NCBI RefSeq assembly: GCF_011320095.1
Contig: NZ_JAANOY010000013.1
Span: 1-64,000 of the forward strand
Direction of reading: 5' to 3'
Source: Cognatiluteimonas telluris
GTDB lineage: Bacteria > Pseudomonadota > Gammaproteobacteria > Xanthomonadales > Xanthomonadaceae
Length of the DNA stretch: 64,000 nucleotides
A program made the translations under genes and the position numbers. Positions 18,029 through 27,460 of this stretch are shown here, one piece after another (position 1 is the first letter of the stretch; each line of letters begins with the position of its first letter). The notes below the pieces were generated by a model. It saw only the letters and a program-made list of their open reading frames with translations, did not search any database and was not told the origin of the DNA.

Positions 18029-20614
18029 ATGTCGCAACAGACCACGATCCGCAAGCTGGCCGAACTGGTGAACGCACCGGTCGAGAAACTCCTGGAGCAG
18101 CTGGCAGAAGCCGGCATGCGCTTCGAGGGTCCCGACCAGGTCGTCACCAGCACCGAGAAGATGAAGCTGCTCGGCTTCCTGCGTCGCACCCACGGCAAGG
18201 CCGACAAGCCTGTCGAGGATGCCGCGGCGCCCAAGAAGATCACGCTCAGCCGCAGCCGCAAGCAGGAACTGACCGTCGGCGGCGGCAAGAACCGCAGCAC
18301 GGTCGACGTGGTGGTGCGCAAGAAGGTCACGCTGGTCAAGCCGACCGAAGTCGGCGGGGACCCGCAGACCGACGAGCACGCGGAGATCCTGCGCAAGCTG
18401 GAGGAATCCAAGCAGCGCAACCTGTCCGAGCAGCAGGCGCTGGCCGAGGCCGACAAGCGCCGCGCCGCGGAAGCCGCCGAGCGCGCGCGCCTGGAAGCCG
18501 AAGCCGCGGCCGCCAAGGCCCAGGCTGCGATCGCCGCTGCCGTTCCCGCCGAGGAAGAAGGCGCGCGCAAGACCGCGCACACCCACGGCCACGGCCATCC
18601 CAAGCCAGCGGCGCCCCGCGTCGACGACAAGGCCGGCCACAAGCACAAGCCCAATCGTGGTTCGCACGCGATGGTGGCGGGCGTCGAGGACGATGAAGGC
18701 GCCGCCGCGCGTTTCGCCGGCCAGCTGCACCTGAGTGCCTCCGAGCGCGCGCGCCGCACCACCAGCGTGCGTGGCAAGCCCAAGCCGCGCCGGCAGAACG
18801 AGCAGTCGCGCAGCGGCGGCGGCGTGCATGGCTTCTCGCGCCCGACCGCACCGATCGTGCGCGAAGTCGCCGTCGGCGATGCGATCACCGTTGCGGACCT
18901 GGCGCAGAAGCTCGCGCTCAAGGGCGGCGACGTGGTCAAGGCGCTGTTCAAGATGGGCGTCATGGCCACGATCACGCAGACGATCGACCACGACACCGCG
19001 GCGCTGGTCGTCGAGGAACTCGGCCACACGGTCGTCCACGCCGACGCCGACAACGTCGAGAACGCACTGCTCGCGCACGTCGAAGAGTCGCAGGGCGAGC
19101 GTGAGCCGCGCCCGCCGGTGGTCACGATCATGGGCCACGTCGACCACGGCAAGACCTCGCTGCTGGATTACATCCGCCGCACCAAGGTCGCCTCCGGCGA
19201 AGCCGGCGGCATCACCCAGCACATTGGCGCGTACCACGTCGAAACGCCCAAGGGCACGATCAGCTTCCTCGACACACCGGGCCATGCGGCGTTCTCGCAG
19301 ATGCGTGCGCGCGGCGCCAAGCTCACCGACATCATCGTGCTGGTGGTCGCTGCCGACGACGGCGTGATGCCGCAGACGATCGAGGCGGTCAAGCATGCCA
19401 AGGCGGCCAACGTGCCGCTGATCGTGGCCATCAACAAGATCGACAAATCCGACGCCGATCCGCTGCGGGTCAAGAACGAACTGCTCGCCCAGGACGTGGT
19501 CGCCGAGGACTTCGGCGGCGACACCCAGATGGTCGAACTCTCGGCCAAGACCGGGCTGGGCGTGGACAACCTGCTCGACTCGATCTCGCTGCAGGCCGAA
19601 GTGCTCGAACTCCAGGCCACGCGCGAAGGCCGCGCGTCGGGTGTCGTCATCGAATCCTCGCTCGACAAGGGCCGCGGTCCGGTCGCGACGGTGCTGGTGC
19701 AGCAGGGCACGCTCGCCAAGGGCGATTACCTGGTCTGCGGCGTGCAGTACGGCCGCGTGCGTGCGTTGTTCGACGAAACCGGCAAGCAGGTCGCCGACGC
19801 CGGCCCGTCGATCCCGGTGCAGGTGCTCGGCCTGTCGGGCGTGCCGGACGCGGGCGACGATTTCGTCGTGGTCGCCGACGAGCGCCTGGCCAAGGACGTC
19901 GCCCAGCAGCGCGATGCCAAGCGTCGCGAGACGCGCCTGGTCGGCCAGGCGGGCAACCGCATGGAAGACATCATGGCGCAGATGGGCGCGGCCGAAACCC
20001 AGCTCAGCCTGCCGCTGATCGTCAAGGCCGACGTGCAGGGCTCGGTGCAGGCACTGCGCGAAGCGCTGGTGGGGCTGTCGAACGAGCAGATCCGCATCAA
20101 CGTGATTGGTTCCGGCGTCGGCGGCATCACCGAGTCCGACGCCCAGCTGGCGGCGACCTCCAAGGCCACGATCATCGGCTTCAACGTCCGCGCCGACGCC
20201 TCGGCGCGCAAGGTGATCGAGAACAGCGGCGTGGACCTGCGCTACTTCTCGATCATCTACGACGTCATCGACCAGGTGAAGCAGGTCGCGTCCGGCATCC
20301 TGGGCGTCGAGATCCGCGAAGAGATCATCGGCACCGCGGAAGTGCGCGACGTGTTCCGTTCGTCGAAGTTCGGCGCCGTCGCCGGGTGCATGGTGGTCGA
20401 GGGCGTGGTCCGCCGGAACAAGCCGATCCGCGTGCTGCGCGACAACACCGTCATCTTCGAAGGCGAGCTCGAGTCGCTGCGCCGCTTCAAGGAGAACGTC
20501 GACGAAGTCCGCAACGGTAACGAGTGCGGCATCGGCGTCAAGGCGTACAACGACATCAAGCCGGGCGACCAGATCGAGTGCTTCGAGCGCATCGAAGTGC
20601 AGAGGACGCTGTAA
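18029..20614 (+). CDS. infB: Translation initiation factor IF-2
   Basis: GTPase that delivers fMet-tRNA to the 30S subunit and promotes subunit joining; 861 residues. IF2_N domain at the N-terminus ([21 protein letters not shown]), a charged Ala/Lys/Glu-rich linker (about 60-270), a second IF2_N-like segment (about 285), then the G domain: GHVDHGKTS (about 369), DTPGHAAF (about 415), NKID (about 469). C-terminal domains end in [15 protein letters not shown] 18029 chosen over the upstream open frame because it gives the canonical N-terminus. Confidence 0.97.
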   Translation: MSQQTTIRKLAELVNAPVEKLLEQLAEAGMRFEGPDQVVTSTEKMKLLGFLRRTHGKADKPVEDAAAPKKITLSRSRKQELTVGGGKNRSTVDVVVRKKVTLVKPTEVGGDPQTDEHAEILRKLEESKQRNLSEQQALAEADKRRAAEAAERARLEAEAAAAKAQAAIAAAVPAEEEGARKTAHTHGHGHPKPAAPRVDDKAGHKHKPNRGSHAMVAGVEDDEGAAARFAGQLHLSASERARRTTSVRGKPKPRRQNEQSRSGGGVHGFSRPTAPIVREVAVGDAITVADLAQKLALKGGDVVKALFKMGVMATITQTIDHDTAALVVEELGHTVVHADADNVENALLAHVEESQGEREPRPPVVTIMGHVDHGKTSLLDYIRRTKVASGEAGGITQHIGAYHVETPKGTISFLDTPGHAAFSQMRARGAKLTDIIVLVVAADDGVMPQTIEAVKHAKAANVPLIVAINKIDKSDADPLRVKNELLAQDVVAEDFGGDTQMVELSAKTGLGVDNLLDSISLQAEVLELQATREGRASGVVIESSLDKGRGPVATVLVQQGTLAKGDYLVCGVQYGRVRALFDETGKQVADAGPSIPVQVLGLSGVPDAGDDFVVVADERLAKDVAQQRDAKRRETRLVGQAGNRMEDIMAQMGAAETQLSLPLIVKADVQGSVQALREALVGLSNEQIRINVIGSGVGGITESDAQLAATSKATIIGFNVRADASARKVIENSGVDLRYFSIIYDVIDQVKQVASGILGVEIREEIIGTAEVRDVFRSSKFGAVAGCMVVEGVVRRNKPIRVLRDNTVIFEGELESLRRFKENVDEVRNGNECGIGVKAYNDIKPGDQIECFERIEVQRTL

Positions 20615-20626
20615 GCGATCGCTGGC

Positions 20627-21007
20627 ATGGCGCACAAATCCTTCCACCGCAGCGATCGCGTTTCCGCCCAGCTCCGCCGTGAACTGGGCACGCTCGTGCA
20701 CGAAGCCGTGCGCAACCATGGCCTGCCGTCGGTGAGCGTGTCCGACGTCGAAGTCACCCGCGACATGGAACACGCCAAGATCTTCGTGACCGCGCTGCAG
20801 CCCGAGCGCGCGCCCGAGGCGATGAAGGCATTGAAGGCGCTGGCGCCGGAAATCCGCTACCAGCTGGCCCAGTCGGTGAAGATGCGGCACGTGCCGGAGC
20901 TGCACTTCCAGTACGACGCCTCCTACGACCGCGGCGAGCGCATCGACAACCTGTTGCGCGACCTGCCCGACACAGCCCCGGCGGACAGCGACGAAAAACC
21001 GGAATAG
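20627..21007 (+). CDS. rbfA: Ribosome-binding factor A (RbfA)
   Basis: Late 30S maturation factor with a KH-like fold; 126 residues. Motifs seen: SDRVSAQLRRELGTLVHE, VSDVEVTRDMEHAKIFV and RHVPELHFQYDASYDRGERIDNLL. The acidic C-terminal tail is variable. 12 bp after infB. A REP-type repeat pair separates it from truB. Confidence 0.95.
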   Translation: MAHKSFHRSDRVSAQLRRELGTLVHEAVRNHGLPSVSVSDVEVTRDMEHAKIFVTALQPERAPEAMKALKALAPEIRYQLAQSVKMRHVPELHFQYDASYDRGERIDNLLRDLPDTAPADSDEKPE

Positions 21008-21009
21008 TC

Positions 21010-21034
21010 GCGCTCCCGCTCCCGCTTCCGCTCC
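21010..21034 (+). repeat. Short CGCTCC-type tandem repeat
   Basis: Three to four imperfect copies of CGCTCC/CGCTTCCG lie directly between the rbfA stop and the first REP palindrome. The last copy pairs with the following GGGAGC to make a small hairpin. Confidence 0.5.
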
Positions 21035-21228
21035 TGTGGGAGCGGCTTCAGCCGCGAGCCCTTCGCCATACACTGCACGCGAAGCCCTGCGGTTCGGAAT
21101 TGCATCACCTCATCAGCTAATATCCCCAACGGCTGTCGGCTGAAAAGCCGCTCCTGCGAAGGGCGACGGTTTGCGGCTCAAGCCGTTTTTGCGGACGGCC
21201 AGGCCTCGCGGCTGAAGCCGCTCCCACA
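21035..21228. repeat. Inverted pair of REP-type palindromes between rbfA and truB
   Basis: TGTGGGAGCGGCTTCAGCCG with its following CGAG (21035-21058) recurs in reverse complement at 21205-21228, and a degenerate copy (GGCTGAAAAGCCGCTCC) sits between them near 21138. Each unit is itself a GCGGCTTCAGCCGC palindrome. Family copies recur at 33128, 33186, 44142, 55267 and 55364, always between genes. Confidence 0.85.
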
Positions 21229-21256
21229 AGCGCCCCACGTCCGGTGTGCGCTTGCC

Positions 21257-21262
21257 TACAAT
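21257..21262 (+). promoter_or_regulatory. Possible -10 element of truB
   Basis: TACAAT lies 8 bp before the truB ATG. If used, the transcript would be almost leaderless. No matching -35. Confidence 0.3.
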
Positions 21263-21269
21263 CCCCCCG

Positions 21270-22250
21270 ATGACCTCCAAGCCGCGCACCGCCTTCCGCA
21301 AGCTGCACGGCATCCTGCTGCTCGACAAGCCGCAGGGGCTCAGCTCCAACCAGGCGCTGCAGCGGGTGCGGCACCTGTTCCGCGCCGAGAAGGCCGGGCA
21401 TACCGGCAGCCTGGATCCGCTCGCCACCGGCCTGCTGCCGGTCTGCTTCGGCGAGGCGACCAAGATCGCCGGCGGCCTGCTCGGCGCGCGCAAGGCGTAC
21501 GACACCGTCGCGCACCTGGGCGTGGTCACCGACACCGACGATGCCGAAGGCCGGCTGCTGCGCGAACGCCCGGTGCCGACGCTCACCATCGATCGCATCG
21601 ACGCCGCACTGCGCGAACTCACCGGCCGCATCCAGCAGCGCCCGCCGATCTTCTCCGCGCTCAAGCGCGGCGGCGAGCCGATGTACGCCAAGGCGCGGCG
21701 CGGCGAAACCATCGAGATGGAAACGCGCGAAGTCGACGTGCATGCGTTCGAACTGCAATCGGCCGCCGACCTGCTCGACACCCCGGTCGAAGCTGGCGGC
21801 GCCTCGCTGCTGCGGCTGCATGTCGAATGCGGTTCAGGCACCTACGTGCGCAGCCTGGTGCGCGACCTCGGCGAACTGCTGGGCTGCGGCGCGCACGTCG
21901 CGCAGCTGCGGCGGCTGTGGGTCGATCCGTTCCGCGACCCGCGCATGTGGACGCTGGATGCGCTGCAGGCGCTGGCCGAGCGTGGCGAACGCAGCCTCGA
22001 CGCCTGCCTGCTTCCGATCGAGGCCGGGATGAGCGCCTGGCCGGAGGTCCGGATCGACGATGCCCAGGCGCACCGGCTGGGGCAGGGGCAGTCGCTGGCG
22101 GGCGGCTTCGCACCTGCCGGCAGCGTGGCGATGTTCGATGCCGCAGGCCGCGCGCTGGGCCTGGGCGAGGTCGACGACGCGGGCCGCCTGCGCCCGCAGC
22201 GGCTGTTCGCCTGGGCCTGCGTCCAGCCGCAGCGTGAGACGGTGTCCTGA
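21270..22250 (+). CDS. truB: tRNA pseudouridine(55) synthase TruB
   Basis: Makes the universal pseudouridine 55 in the tRNA T-loop. 326 residues, with [17 protein letters not shown] at the N-terminus and the catalytic motif [15 protein letters not shown], in which Asp49 is the nucleophile. [13 protein letters not shown] matches the second conserved motif. C-terminal PUA-like region ([15 protein letters not shown]). ATG 21270 is used; the frame is open to a GTG 24 bp upstream that would overlap the TACAAT box. Confidence 0.96.
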   Translation: MTSKPRTAFRKLHGILLLDKPQGLSSNQALQRVRHLFRAEKAGHTGSLDPLATGLLPVCFGEATKIAGGLLGARKAYDTVAHLGVVTDTDDAEGRLLRERPVPTLTIDRIDAALRELTGRIQQRPPIFSALKRGGEPMYAKARRGETIEMETREVDVHAFELQSAADLLDTPVEAGGASLLRLHVECGSGTYVRSLVRDLGELLGCGAHVAQLRRLWVDPFRDPRMWTLDALQALAERGERSLDACLLPIEAGMSAWPEVRIDDAQAHRLGQGQSLAGGFAPAGSVAMFDAAGRALGLGEVDDAGRLRPQRLFAWACVQPQRETVS

Positions 22251-22446
22251 TCTCCGGATGGCGCTGCGGCTGCTGTTGAGCCGGACAACGGTTTCAACGC
22301 ATGCCTTGCCCGGCGGAGCGCCCGGGGAGGGAAGGGCCTGAGGTCGGGGCCAGCCCACGGAGCCACACTCCCGGCCCGTCCCGATGCGATTGGCGTTCGC
22401 ACCGACTGGGTGGCACCCGCCAGACCCGTCCGAGTGCGTCGGCGCC
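22251..22446. other. truB-rpsO spacer, upstream part: no gene recognised
   Basis: The truB-rpsO gap is 373 bp, long for this cluster. Frames through it have no family resemblance and poor codon structure. It ends in the rpsO promoter; the remainder is GC-rich and without clear hairpins or T-runs. Confidence 0.6.
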
Positions 22447-22475
22447 TTGTCCGCAAAGGCCCCGCGAGCTACAAT
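22447..22475 (+). promoter_or_regulatory. rpsO promoter
   Basis: TTGTCC (22447-22452), exactly 17 bp, TACAAT (22470-22475). It gives a leader of about 140 nt before the rpsO ATG, long enough to hold the autoregulatory structure that S15 binds in other gammaproteobacteria; the fold itself was not verified. Confidence 0.7.
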
Positions 22476-22623
22476 CCCGCGGCTGTTTCGCCCGCGCCGG
22501 TGGCGCGTCCGCAACAGCACATCCGCAACACCTCCGAGTTCCATCCGCACGCGGCGGGCCTGGCGGTGCATCGAGCAATCAAGCTCGACGTTCCTGCCGA
22601 CCACGCATCACCAGAAGGTCACC

Positions 22624-22884
22624 ATGTCCATCGACTCCAGCAAGGTCATCGAGGAAAACAAGCGCAGTGCCAACGACACCGGTTCGCCGGAAGTCCAGGT
22701 CGCCCTCCTGACCGCCCGCATCACCCAGCTCACCGAGCACTTCAAGACCCACAAGCAGGACCACCACAGCCGTCGCGGCCTGCTCATGATGGTCAACCGC
22801 CGCCGCAGCCTGCTCGACTATCTGCACCGCAAGGACGGCGAGCGCTACAAGGCCCTGATCCAGAAACTGGGCCTGCGTCGATAA
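22624..22884 (+). CDS. rpsO: 30S ribosomal protein S15
   Basis: 86 residues, near the standard S15 length. Diagnostic segments: [35 protein letters not shown] and [13 protein letters not shown], the four-helix 16S rRNA binder. The ATG follows an AGAAGGTCACC ribosome-binding site. A strong terminator lies 12 bp after its stop, so pnp may depend partly on its own promoter or on read-through. Confidence 0.98.
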   Translation: MSIDSSKVIEENKRSANDTGSPEVQVALLTARITQLTEHFKTHKQDHHSRRGLLMMVNRRRSLLDYLHRKDGERYKALIQKLGLRR

Positions 22885-22895
22885 GCAACGATTCC

Positions 22896-22931
22896 GACCG
22901 CGGCGCAGCGATGCGCCGCGGTCTTGTTTTT
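22896..22931 (+). terminator. Intrinsic terminator after rpsO
   Basis: A 12-bp perfect stem GACCGCGGCGCA / TGCGCCGCGGTC with a 4-nt loop, followed by TTGTTTTT. Confidence 0.9.
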
Positions 22932-23079
22932 GGCGGACGCGACTGCCGCGCCATGCGGCCCGCCTGAACCTCCACGTCGCAAACGTCCACATCGCAGCAA
23001 GGCCGTCATCCACGACCGCCGCCCGTCCGGAGCAAGGGCTCCGCACGGTTCATCGATCAAGACATCAAGGAATTCCAAC

Positions 23080-25188
23080 GTGGCAAAAATCACCAAGAGC
23101 TTCCAGTACGGCAACCACCAGGTCACGCTCGAGACCGGCGAGATCGCCCGCCAGGCCGGCGGCGCGGTCATGGTCTCGTGCGAGGGCACCGTACTGCTGG
23201 TTTCCGCGGTCGCGGCCAAGAGCGCGCGCGAAGGGCAGGATTTCTTCCCGCTCACCGTCGACTACCAGGAGAAGTTCTACGCCGGCGGCCGCATCCCGGG
23301 CGGCTTCTTCAAGCGCGAAGGCCGGCAGACCGAAAAGGAAACGCTGATTTCGCGCCTGATCGATCGCCCGATCCGCCCGCTGTTCCCCGAGGACTACAAG
23401 AACGAAGTCCAGATCATCGCCACCGTCATGTCGATGAACCCGGAGATCGACGGCGACGTGCTCGCGCTGATCGGCGCCTCCGCCGCGCTGTCGCTGGCCG
23501 GCACCCCGTTCCAGGGCCCGATCGCCGCCGCCAAGGTCGGCTACAAGGGCGGTCAGTACCTGCTCAACCCGACCGTCAGCGAGCTGAAGGATTCCGAGCT
23601 CGAGCTCGTCGTCGCCGGTACCGCCAACGCGGTGCTGATGGTCGAGTCCGAGGCGAAGGAACTGTCCGAAGACGTGATGCTCGGCGCCGTGATGTTCGGT
23701 CACCGCGAGATGCAGAAGGTCATCAACGCCATCAACGAGCTGACGGTGGAAGCCGGCACCAAGCCGTCGACCTGGCAGGCTCCGGCGAAGAACGACGCCA
23801 TGATCGCCGCGCTGAAGGAAGCCGTCGGCAACAAGCTGGCCGAAGCCTTCCAGGTGCGCGACAAGCTGCAGCGCCGCGACGCGATCTCGGCCATCAAGAA
23901 GGACGTGATGCAGTCGCTCGCCGGCCGCGCCGAGGAAGCCGGCTGGAACGCGGGCGAGATGTCGAAGGAATTCGGCGAGCTCGAATACCAGACCATGCGT
24001 GGCTCGGTGCTCGACACCAAGGTCCGCATCGACGGCCGCCAGCTCGACACCGTGCGTCCGATCGCATCGCGCGTCGGCATCCTGCCGCGCGTGCATGGCT
24101 CGTCGCTGTTCACCCGTGGCGAGACCCAGGCGATCGTCGCAGTCACGCTCGGCACCGCGCGCGATGGCCAGATCATCGATGCCGTCGCCGGCGAGTACAA
24201 GGAACACTTCCTGTTCCATTACAACTTCCCGCCCTATTCGGTCGGCGAAGCCGGTCGCATGATGGGTCCCAAGCGCCGCGAGATCGGCCACGGCCGCCTC
24301 GCCAAGCGCGGCGTGCTGGCGGTGATGCCGACGATGGAGGCGTTCCCGTACACCATCCGCGTCGTGTCGGAAATCACCGAGTCGAACGGTTCGTCGTCGA
24401 TGGCCTCGGTCTGCGGTTCGTCGCTGGCGCTGATGGATGCCGGCGTGCCGATCAAGGCGCCGGTCGCCGGCATCGCGATGGGCCTGGTGAAGGAAGGCGA
24501 CAACTACGTCGTGCTGTCCGACATCCTCGGCGACGAGGACCACCTGGGCGACATGGACTTCAAGGTCGCCGGCACCAGCAACGGCATCTCCGCGCTGCAG
24601 ATGGACATCAAGATCCAGGGCATCACCGAGGAGATCATGAAGACCGCGCTGGCGCAGGCCAAGCAGGGTCGACTGCACATCCTCGGTGAGATGGCGCACG
24701 CGCTGACCGCGCCACGCGCCGAGCTGTCGGACTTCGCGCCGCGCCTGATCACGATCAAGATCCACCCCGACAAGATCCGCGAAGTGATCGGCAAGGGCGG
24801 TTCGGTCATCCAGGCGATCACCAAGGAGACCGGCACCCAGATCGACATCCAGGACGACGGCACGATCACGATTGCCTCGGTGAATGCCGCCGCCGGCCAG
24901 GCTGCGAAGTCGCGCATCGAGCAGATCACGTCCGATGTCGAGCCCGGCCGCATCTACGAGGGCAAGGTCGCCAAGCTGATGGACTTCGGCGCGTTCGTGA
25001 CCATCTCGCCCGGAAAGGACGGCCTCGTCCACGTGTCGCAGATCTCCAACGACCGCGTGGAGAAGGTCAGCGACGTGCTCAAGGAAGGCGACATCGTCAA
25101 GGTCAAGGTGCTGGAAGTCGACAAGCAGGGCCGCATCCGCCTGTCGATGAAGGCCGTCGAGGAAGGCGAGGGCGTGCCGGCGGCGTGA
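23080..25188 (+). CDS. pnp: Polyribonucleotide nucleotidyltransferase (PNPase)
   Basis: 3'-5' phosphorolytic exoribonuclease and degradosome component; 702 residues. Two RNase PH domains flank a helical segment, with the Arg-rich substrate loop [22 protein letters not shown] in the first core and [21 protein letters not shown] in the second. A KH domain ([16 protein letters not shown], about 568) and an S1 domain ([18 protein letters not shown], about 625) finish it. GTG 23080 gives the expected N-terminus; no long leader ORF is needed. Confidence 0.97.
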   Translation: MAKITKSFQYGNHQVTLETGEIARQAGGAVMVSCEGTVLLVSAVAAKSAREGQDFFPLTVDYQEKFYAGGRIPGGFFKREGRQTEKETLISRLIDRPIRPLFPEDYKNEVQIIATVMSMNPEIDGDVLALIGASAALSLAGTPFQGPIAAAKVGYKGGQYLLNPTVSELKDSELELVVAGTANAVLMVESEAKELSEDVMLGAVMFGHREMQKVINAINELTVEAGTKPSTWQAPAKNDAMIAALKEAVGNKLAEAFQVRDKLQRRDAISAIKKDVMQSLAGRAEEAGWNAGEMSKEFGELEYQTMRGSVLDTKVRIDGRQLDTVRPIASRVGILPRVHGSSLFTRGETQAIVAVTLGTARDGQIIDAVAGEYKEHFLFHYNFPPYSVGEAGRMMGPKRREIGHGRLAKRGVLAVMPTMEAFPYTIRVVSEITESNGSSSMASVCGSSLALMDAGVPIKAPVAGIAMGLVKEGDNYVVLSDILGDEDHLGDMDFKVAGTSNGISALQMDIKIQGITEEIMKTALAQAKQGRLHILGEMAHALTAPRAELSDFAPRLITIKIHPDKIREVIGKGGSVIQAITKETGTQIDIQDDGTITIASVNAAAGQAAKSRIEQITSDVEPGRIYEGKVAKLMDFGAFVTISPGKDGLVHVSQISNDRVEKVSDVLKEGDIVKVKVLEVDKQGRIRLSMKAVEEGEGVPAA

Positions 25189-25217
25189 GCTCGGGCGCGA
25201 TTGCTGGACTTTTTGAG

Positions 25218-25246
25218 AAAGCGGGCTTGGGGCCCGCTTTTTCTTT
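25218..25246 (+). terminator. Intrinsic terminator after pnp
   Basis: AAAGCGGGC / GCCCGCTTT stem with a 5-nt loop, followed by TTCTTT, 30 bp past the pnp stop. Confidence 0.9.
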
Positions 25247-25336
25247 AGGTGATGGATTGCTTCGGCTGCGGGTGCAGCGTCAGTCGAGTCGATGGCGACG
25301 TCCGATCGCGCGCCGGCGGCGGCCCGGCGATTTCCA

Positions 25337-26125
25337 TCACCCGATCTCCGCTTCCCCTTCCATGTAAAACACGCATCGCCCGTCCAGCAGCACGCGTGCG
25401 CCTTCCAGCCGGCAGCGCAGTTCGCCGCCACGGCGCGATGCCTGGTAAGCGCGGAATTCATTCCTGCCCAGCCGCTGCGACCAGAACGGCGCGAGCATGC
25501 AATGCGCGCCACCCGTCACCGGATCCTCGGCGATTCCCTTGGCGGGTGCGAAGTAGCGGCTGACGAAGTCGAATTCGCCGTCGCCGCGCGCGGTGACGAT
25601 CAATCCGCTGCGGTCCAGCGCCGCCACGGCCGCCAGGTCCGGCACGAGTTCGCGTACCGTGCGTTCGCTGTCCAGTAACGCCATGTAATTGAACTCGTTG
25701 ACCCGCAACGCGAGTGGCCTTACGCCCAATGCCTTCGCCACTGCCGGTGATACGGCAATGTCTTCGGAAGCCCGGGCCGGAAAATCCATCGCATACCCAT
25801 CGCCGCGGCGTTCGACCGTCAACGGTCCGCTGGCCGAATGGAAGATCACGCGCTGGCGCCCCGGTTGCAAGCGTTCCATCACTACCGCCGCGCTGGCCAG
25901 CGTCGCGTGTCCGCATAGCGGCACTTCGATCCATGGCGTGAACCAGCGGATCCGGTAATCATCGCCATCGGCCACCAGGAACGCGGTTTCGGCCAGGTTG
26001 TTTTCCGCCGCGATTGCCTGCAGCAGCGCATCTTCCACGAACGCCGGCAGTGGCATCACTGCGGCAGGATTGCCGGTGAACCGGCGGCTGGCGAAAGCGT
26101 CGACCTGGTAAAGCGGGACACGCAT
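25337..26125 (-). CDS. PhzF-family isomerase/epimerase
   Basis: 262 residues with a diaminopimelate-epimerase-like double-lobed fold. Family marks: YQVDAFASRRFTGNPAAV at the N-terminus, LAETAF with Glu46 at the position of the PhzF catalytic Glu45, PLCGHATLAS (about 70-80), and SRYFAPAKGIAEDPVTGGAHC. PhzF isomerises an intermediate in phenazine synthesis, but no other phz gene is near, so the substrate here is unknown. ATG 26125 chosen; upstream in-frame sequence has no family similarity. Convergent with pnp; divergent from the next gene. Confidence 0.88.
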   Translation of the reverse strand: MRVPLYQVDAFASRRFTGNPAAVMPLPAFVEDALLQAIAAENNLAETAFLVADGDDYRIRWFTPWIEVPLCGHATLASAAVVMERLQPGRQRVIFHSASGPLTVERRGDGYAMDFPARASEDIAVSPAVAKALGVRPLALRVNEFNYMALLDSERTVRELVPDLAAVAALDRSGLIVTARGDGEFDFVSRYFAPAKGIAEDPVTGGAHCMLAPFWSQRLGRNEFRAYQASRRGGELRCRLEGARVLLDGRCVFYMEGEAEIG

Positions 26126-26216
26126 GGACGGCTCCGTGGGCAGGTGAGCGGCGCGTCGACCGCGGCACGCGTATTGTCTGGAGCGCGGCGCGCAGCGTCC
26201 ATCGCGCCGGTGACCG

Positions 26217-26990
26217 ATGGCTGCCCGGGAGAAGTGCCCTTTGATCAATCATTGGATCCATGCCGGACCCGCATTCGTCGCCGCCTTCCTGGCGTCGCTG
26301 GTGGAATTCGTAGAGGCGTTGACAGTCGTCCTCGCCGTCGGCGTGGTCCGGGGCTGGCGCGATGCATTGGGCGGCGCGGCCGCGGCGACGCTGGTGCTGC
26401 TGGCGCTGGTCGGAATGCTCGGGACGCTGCTCACGCGTATTCCGCTGGCGTCGATCCAGCTGGTGGTGGGTGCGCTGCTGCTGCTGTTCGGCCTGCGCTG
26501 GCTGCGCAAGGCGATCCTGCGCGCGGCCGGCGTCATCGCGATGCACGACGAGGCGGCGATCTATGCGCGGCAGACGCAACTGCTGTCGACAGGAGCGGCG
26601 CGGCGCGCGGCGTGGGACAAGGTCGGTTTCGCGGCTGCGTTCAAGATCACGATGCTCGAAGGCATCGAAGTGGTGTTCACCGTCATCGCGATCGGCGCCG
26701 GCGCCGGCGGCAAGCTGCTGTGGTCGGCGAGCCTGGGCGCGTTGGCAGCCTTCATCGTCGTCCTCGCCCTGGGCGTGGTCGTGCACCGTCCGCTGGCACG
26801 GGTGCCGGAGAACACGCTGAAGTTCGCCGTCGGCGTGCTGCTGTCGGCCTTCGGCACGTTCTGGGTGGGCGAGGGCATCGGAATCGCCTGGCCGCTGCAC
26901 GACTGGGCGGTGTTCGCCCTCGTCGTCGGCTACCTCGCCATCGCGCTGCTGCTCGCTCGCGCCTGCCGTGCACCGGGAGCCGCCGCATGA
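26217..26990 (+). CDS. Polytopic membrane protein with two FTR1-like Glu motifs (COG4280-like)
   Basis: 257 residues, six to seven predicted helices. Two related segments stand out, SLVEFVEALTVVLAVG (about 23) and TMLEGIEVVFTVIAIG (about 145). Each places ExxE in a helix, as in the REGLE motifs of FTR1/EfeU iron permeases, so an internal duplication and metal transport are plausible. From memory it fits the uncharacterised COG4280 group; this was not checked. ATG 26217 and TTG 26241 (behind GGGAGA) are both possible starts. Overlaps the next small gene by 4 bp. Confidence 0.6.
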   Translation: MAAREKCPLINHWIHAGPAFVAAFLASLVEFVEALTVVLAVGVVRGWRDALGGAAAATLVLLALVGMLGTLLTRIPLASIQLVVGALLLLFGLRWLRKAILRAAGVIAMHDEAAIYARQTQLLSTGAARRAAWDKVGFAAAFKITMLEGIEVVFTVIAIGAGAGGKLLWSASLGALAAFIVVLALGVVVHRPLARVPENTLKFAVGVLLSAFGTFWVGEGIGIAWPLHDWAVFALVVGYLAIALLLARACRAPGAAA

Positions 26991-27196
26991 ACTGGCTGCG
27001 CACGATGGCCGGCGAACTGGCCGCGCTGTTCGTCGACGACGGCAGTTTCGCCGTTGCGGTGCTCGCCTGGCTGGCGGTGTGCTGGCTGGCGCTTCCACGC
27101 CTGCCGTGGTCGCCCGGCGTGGAAGGCGCGCTGCTGTTCGTCGGACTCGCGCTGATCCTGGTCGAAAGCGTCTGGCGCCGCACGCGAAAGCGCTGA
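26987..27196 (+). CDS. Small membrane protein coupled to the FTR1-like gene
   Basis: 69 residues with two predicted membrane helices (about 22-36 and 48-62), an acidic N-terminal region (LFVDDG) and a basic C-terminus (WRRTRKR). The start overlaps the preceding stop as ATGA, typical of subunits made together. No family recognised; its position suggests an accessory subunit of the membrane protein upstream. Confidence 0.6.
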   Translation: MNWLRTMAGELAALFVDDGSFAVAVLAWLAVCWLALPRLPWSPGVEGALLFVGLALILVESVWRRTRKR

Positions 27197-27244
27197 TCCA
27201 GGCCTTGTGGCGGCAGTTCGGCAAGCACCAGGTCTCCGCGCACA

Positions 27245-27405
27245 CCCCGGGTGCGGCCTGCGGCCTTACCCGGGCTACGGTTTCAACCGGATGCGTAGCC
27301 CGGATCAGCGAAGCGCACCCGGGGGCATGACAACGCACCCTGCGCGAACCCCCGGTGCGCCCTGCGGCCTTCCCGGGCCACGGATTCAGCCGGATGCGCA
27401 GGGCC
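27245..27405. repeat. Nested palindromic repeat, one complete and one partial copy
   Basis: The first copy has outer arms CCCCGGGTGCG (27245-27255) and CGCACCCGGGG (27314-27324) and inner arms CCGGGCTACG (27270-27279) and CGTAGCCCGG (27294-27303), so it can form a two-tier cruciform. A diverged direct copy of the left part (GTGCGCCCTGCGGCCTTCCCGGG, then ATTCAGCCGGATGCG) follows at about 27354-27405. It looks like a dispersed REP-type element. Confidence 0.75.
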
Positions 27406-27416
27406 CGGTTGGTAAC

Positions 27417-27435
27417 GCAAACGATTATCATTCGA
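27417..27435. promoter_or_regulatory. Fur-box-like site upstream of the lipoprotein gene
   Basis: Read on the minus strand, TCGAAT-GATAAT-C-GTTTGC matches the 19-bp Fur consensus (GATAATGATAATCATTATC) at 13 positions, including a perfect central hexamer. It is the only AT-rich island between the REP element and the lipoprotein start 26 bp downstream. By-eye match only. Confidence 0.5.
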
Positions 27436-27460
27436 TGTTTCCGCCCACCCGGATCCCGCC

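Noticed and set aside
17570-21073. 1167-codon minus-strand open frame opposite nusA-infB-rbfA
   Set aside because: Shadow of infB and its neighbours; no motif, no ribosome-binding site, low-complexity composition.
21010-21230. Possible CRISPR array
   Set aside because: Repeats are too few, alternate in orientation, are palindromic and have unequal spacing; they are REP-type elements and no cas gene is present.
23065-25512. 815-codon minus-strand open frame opposite pnp
   Set aside because: Antisense shadow of a clear PNPase gene.
25337-26125. Phenazine biosynthesis cluster
   Set aside because: Only a PhzF-family gene is present; no phzA, B, D, E or G nearby, and the family has many other members.
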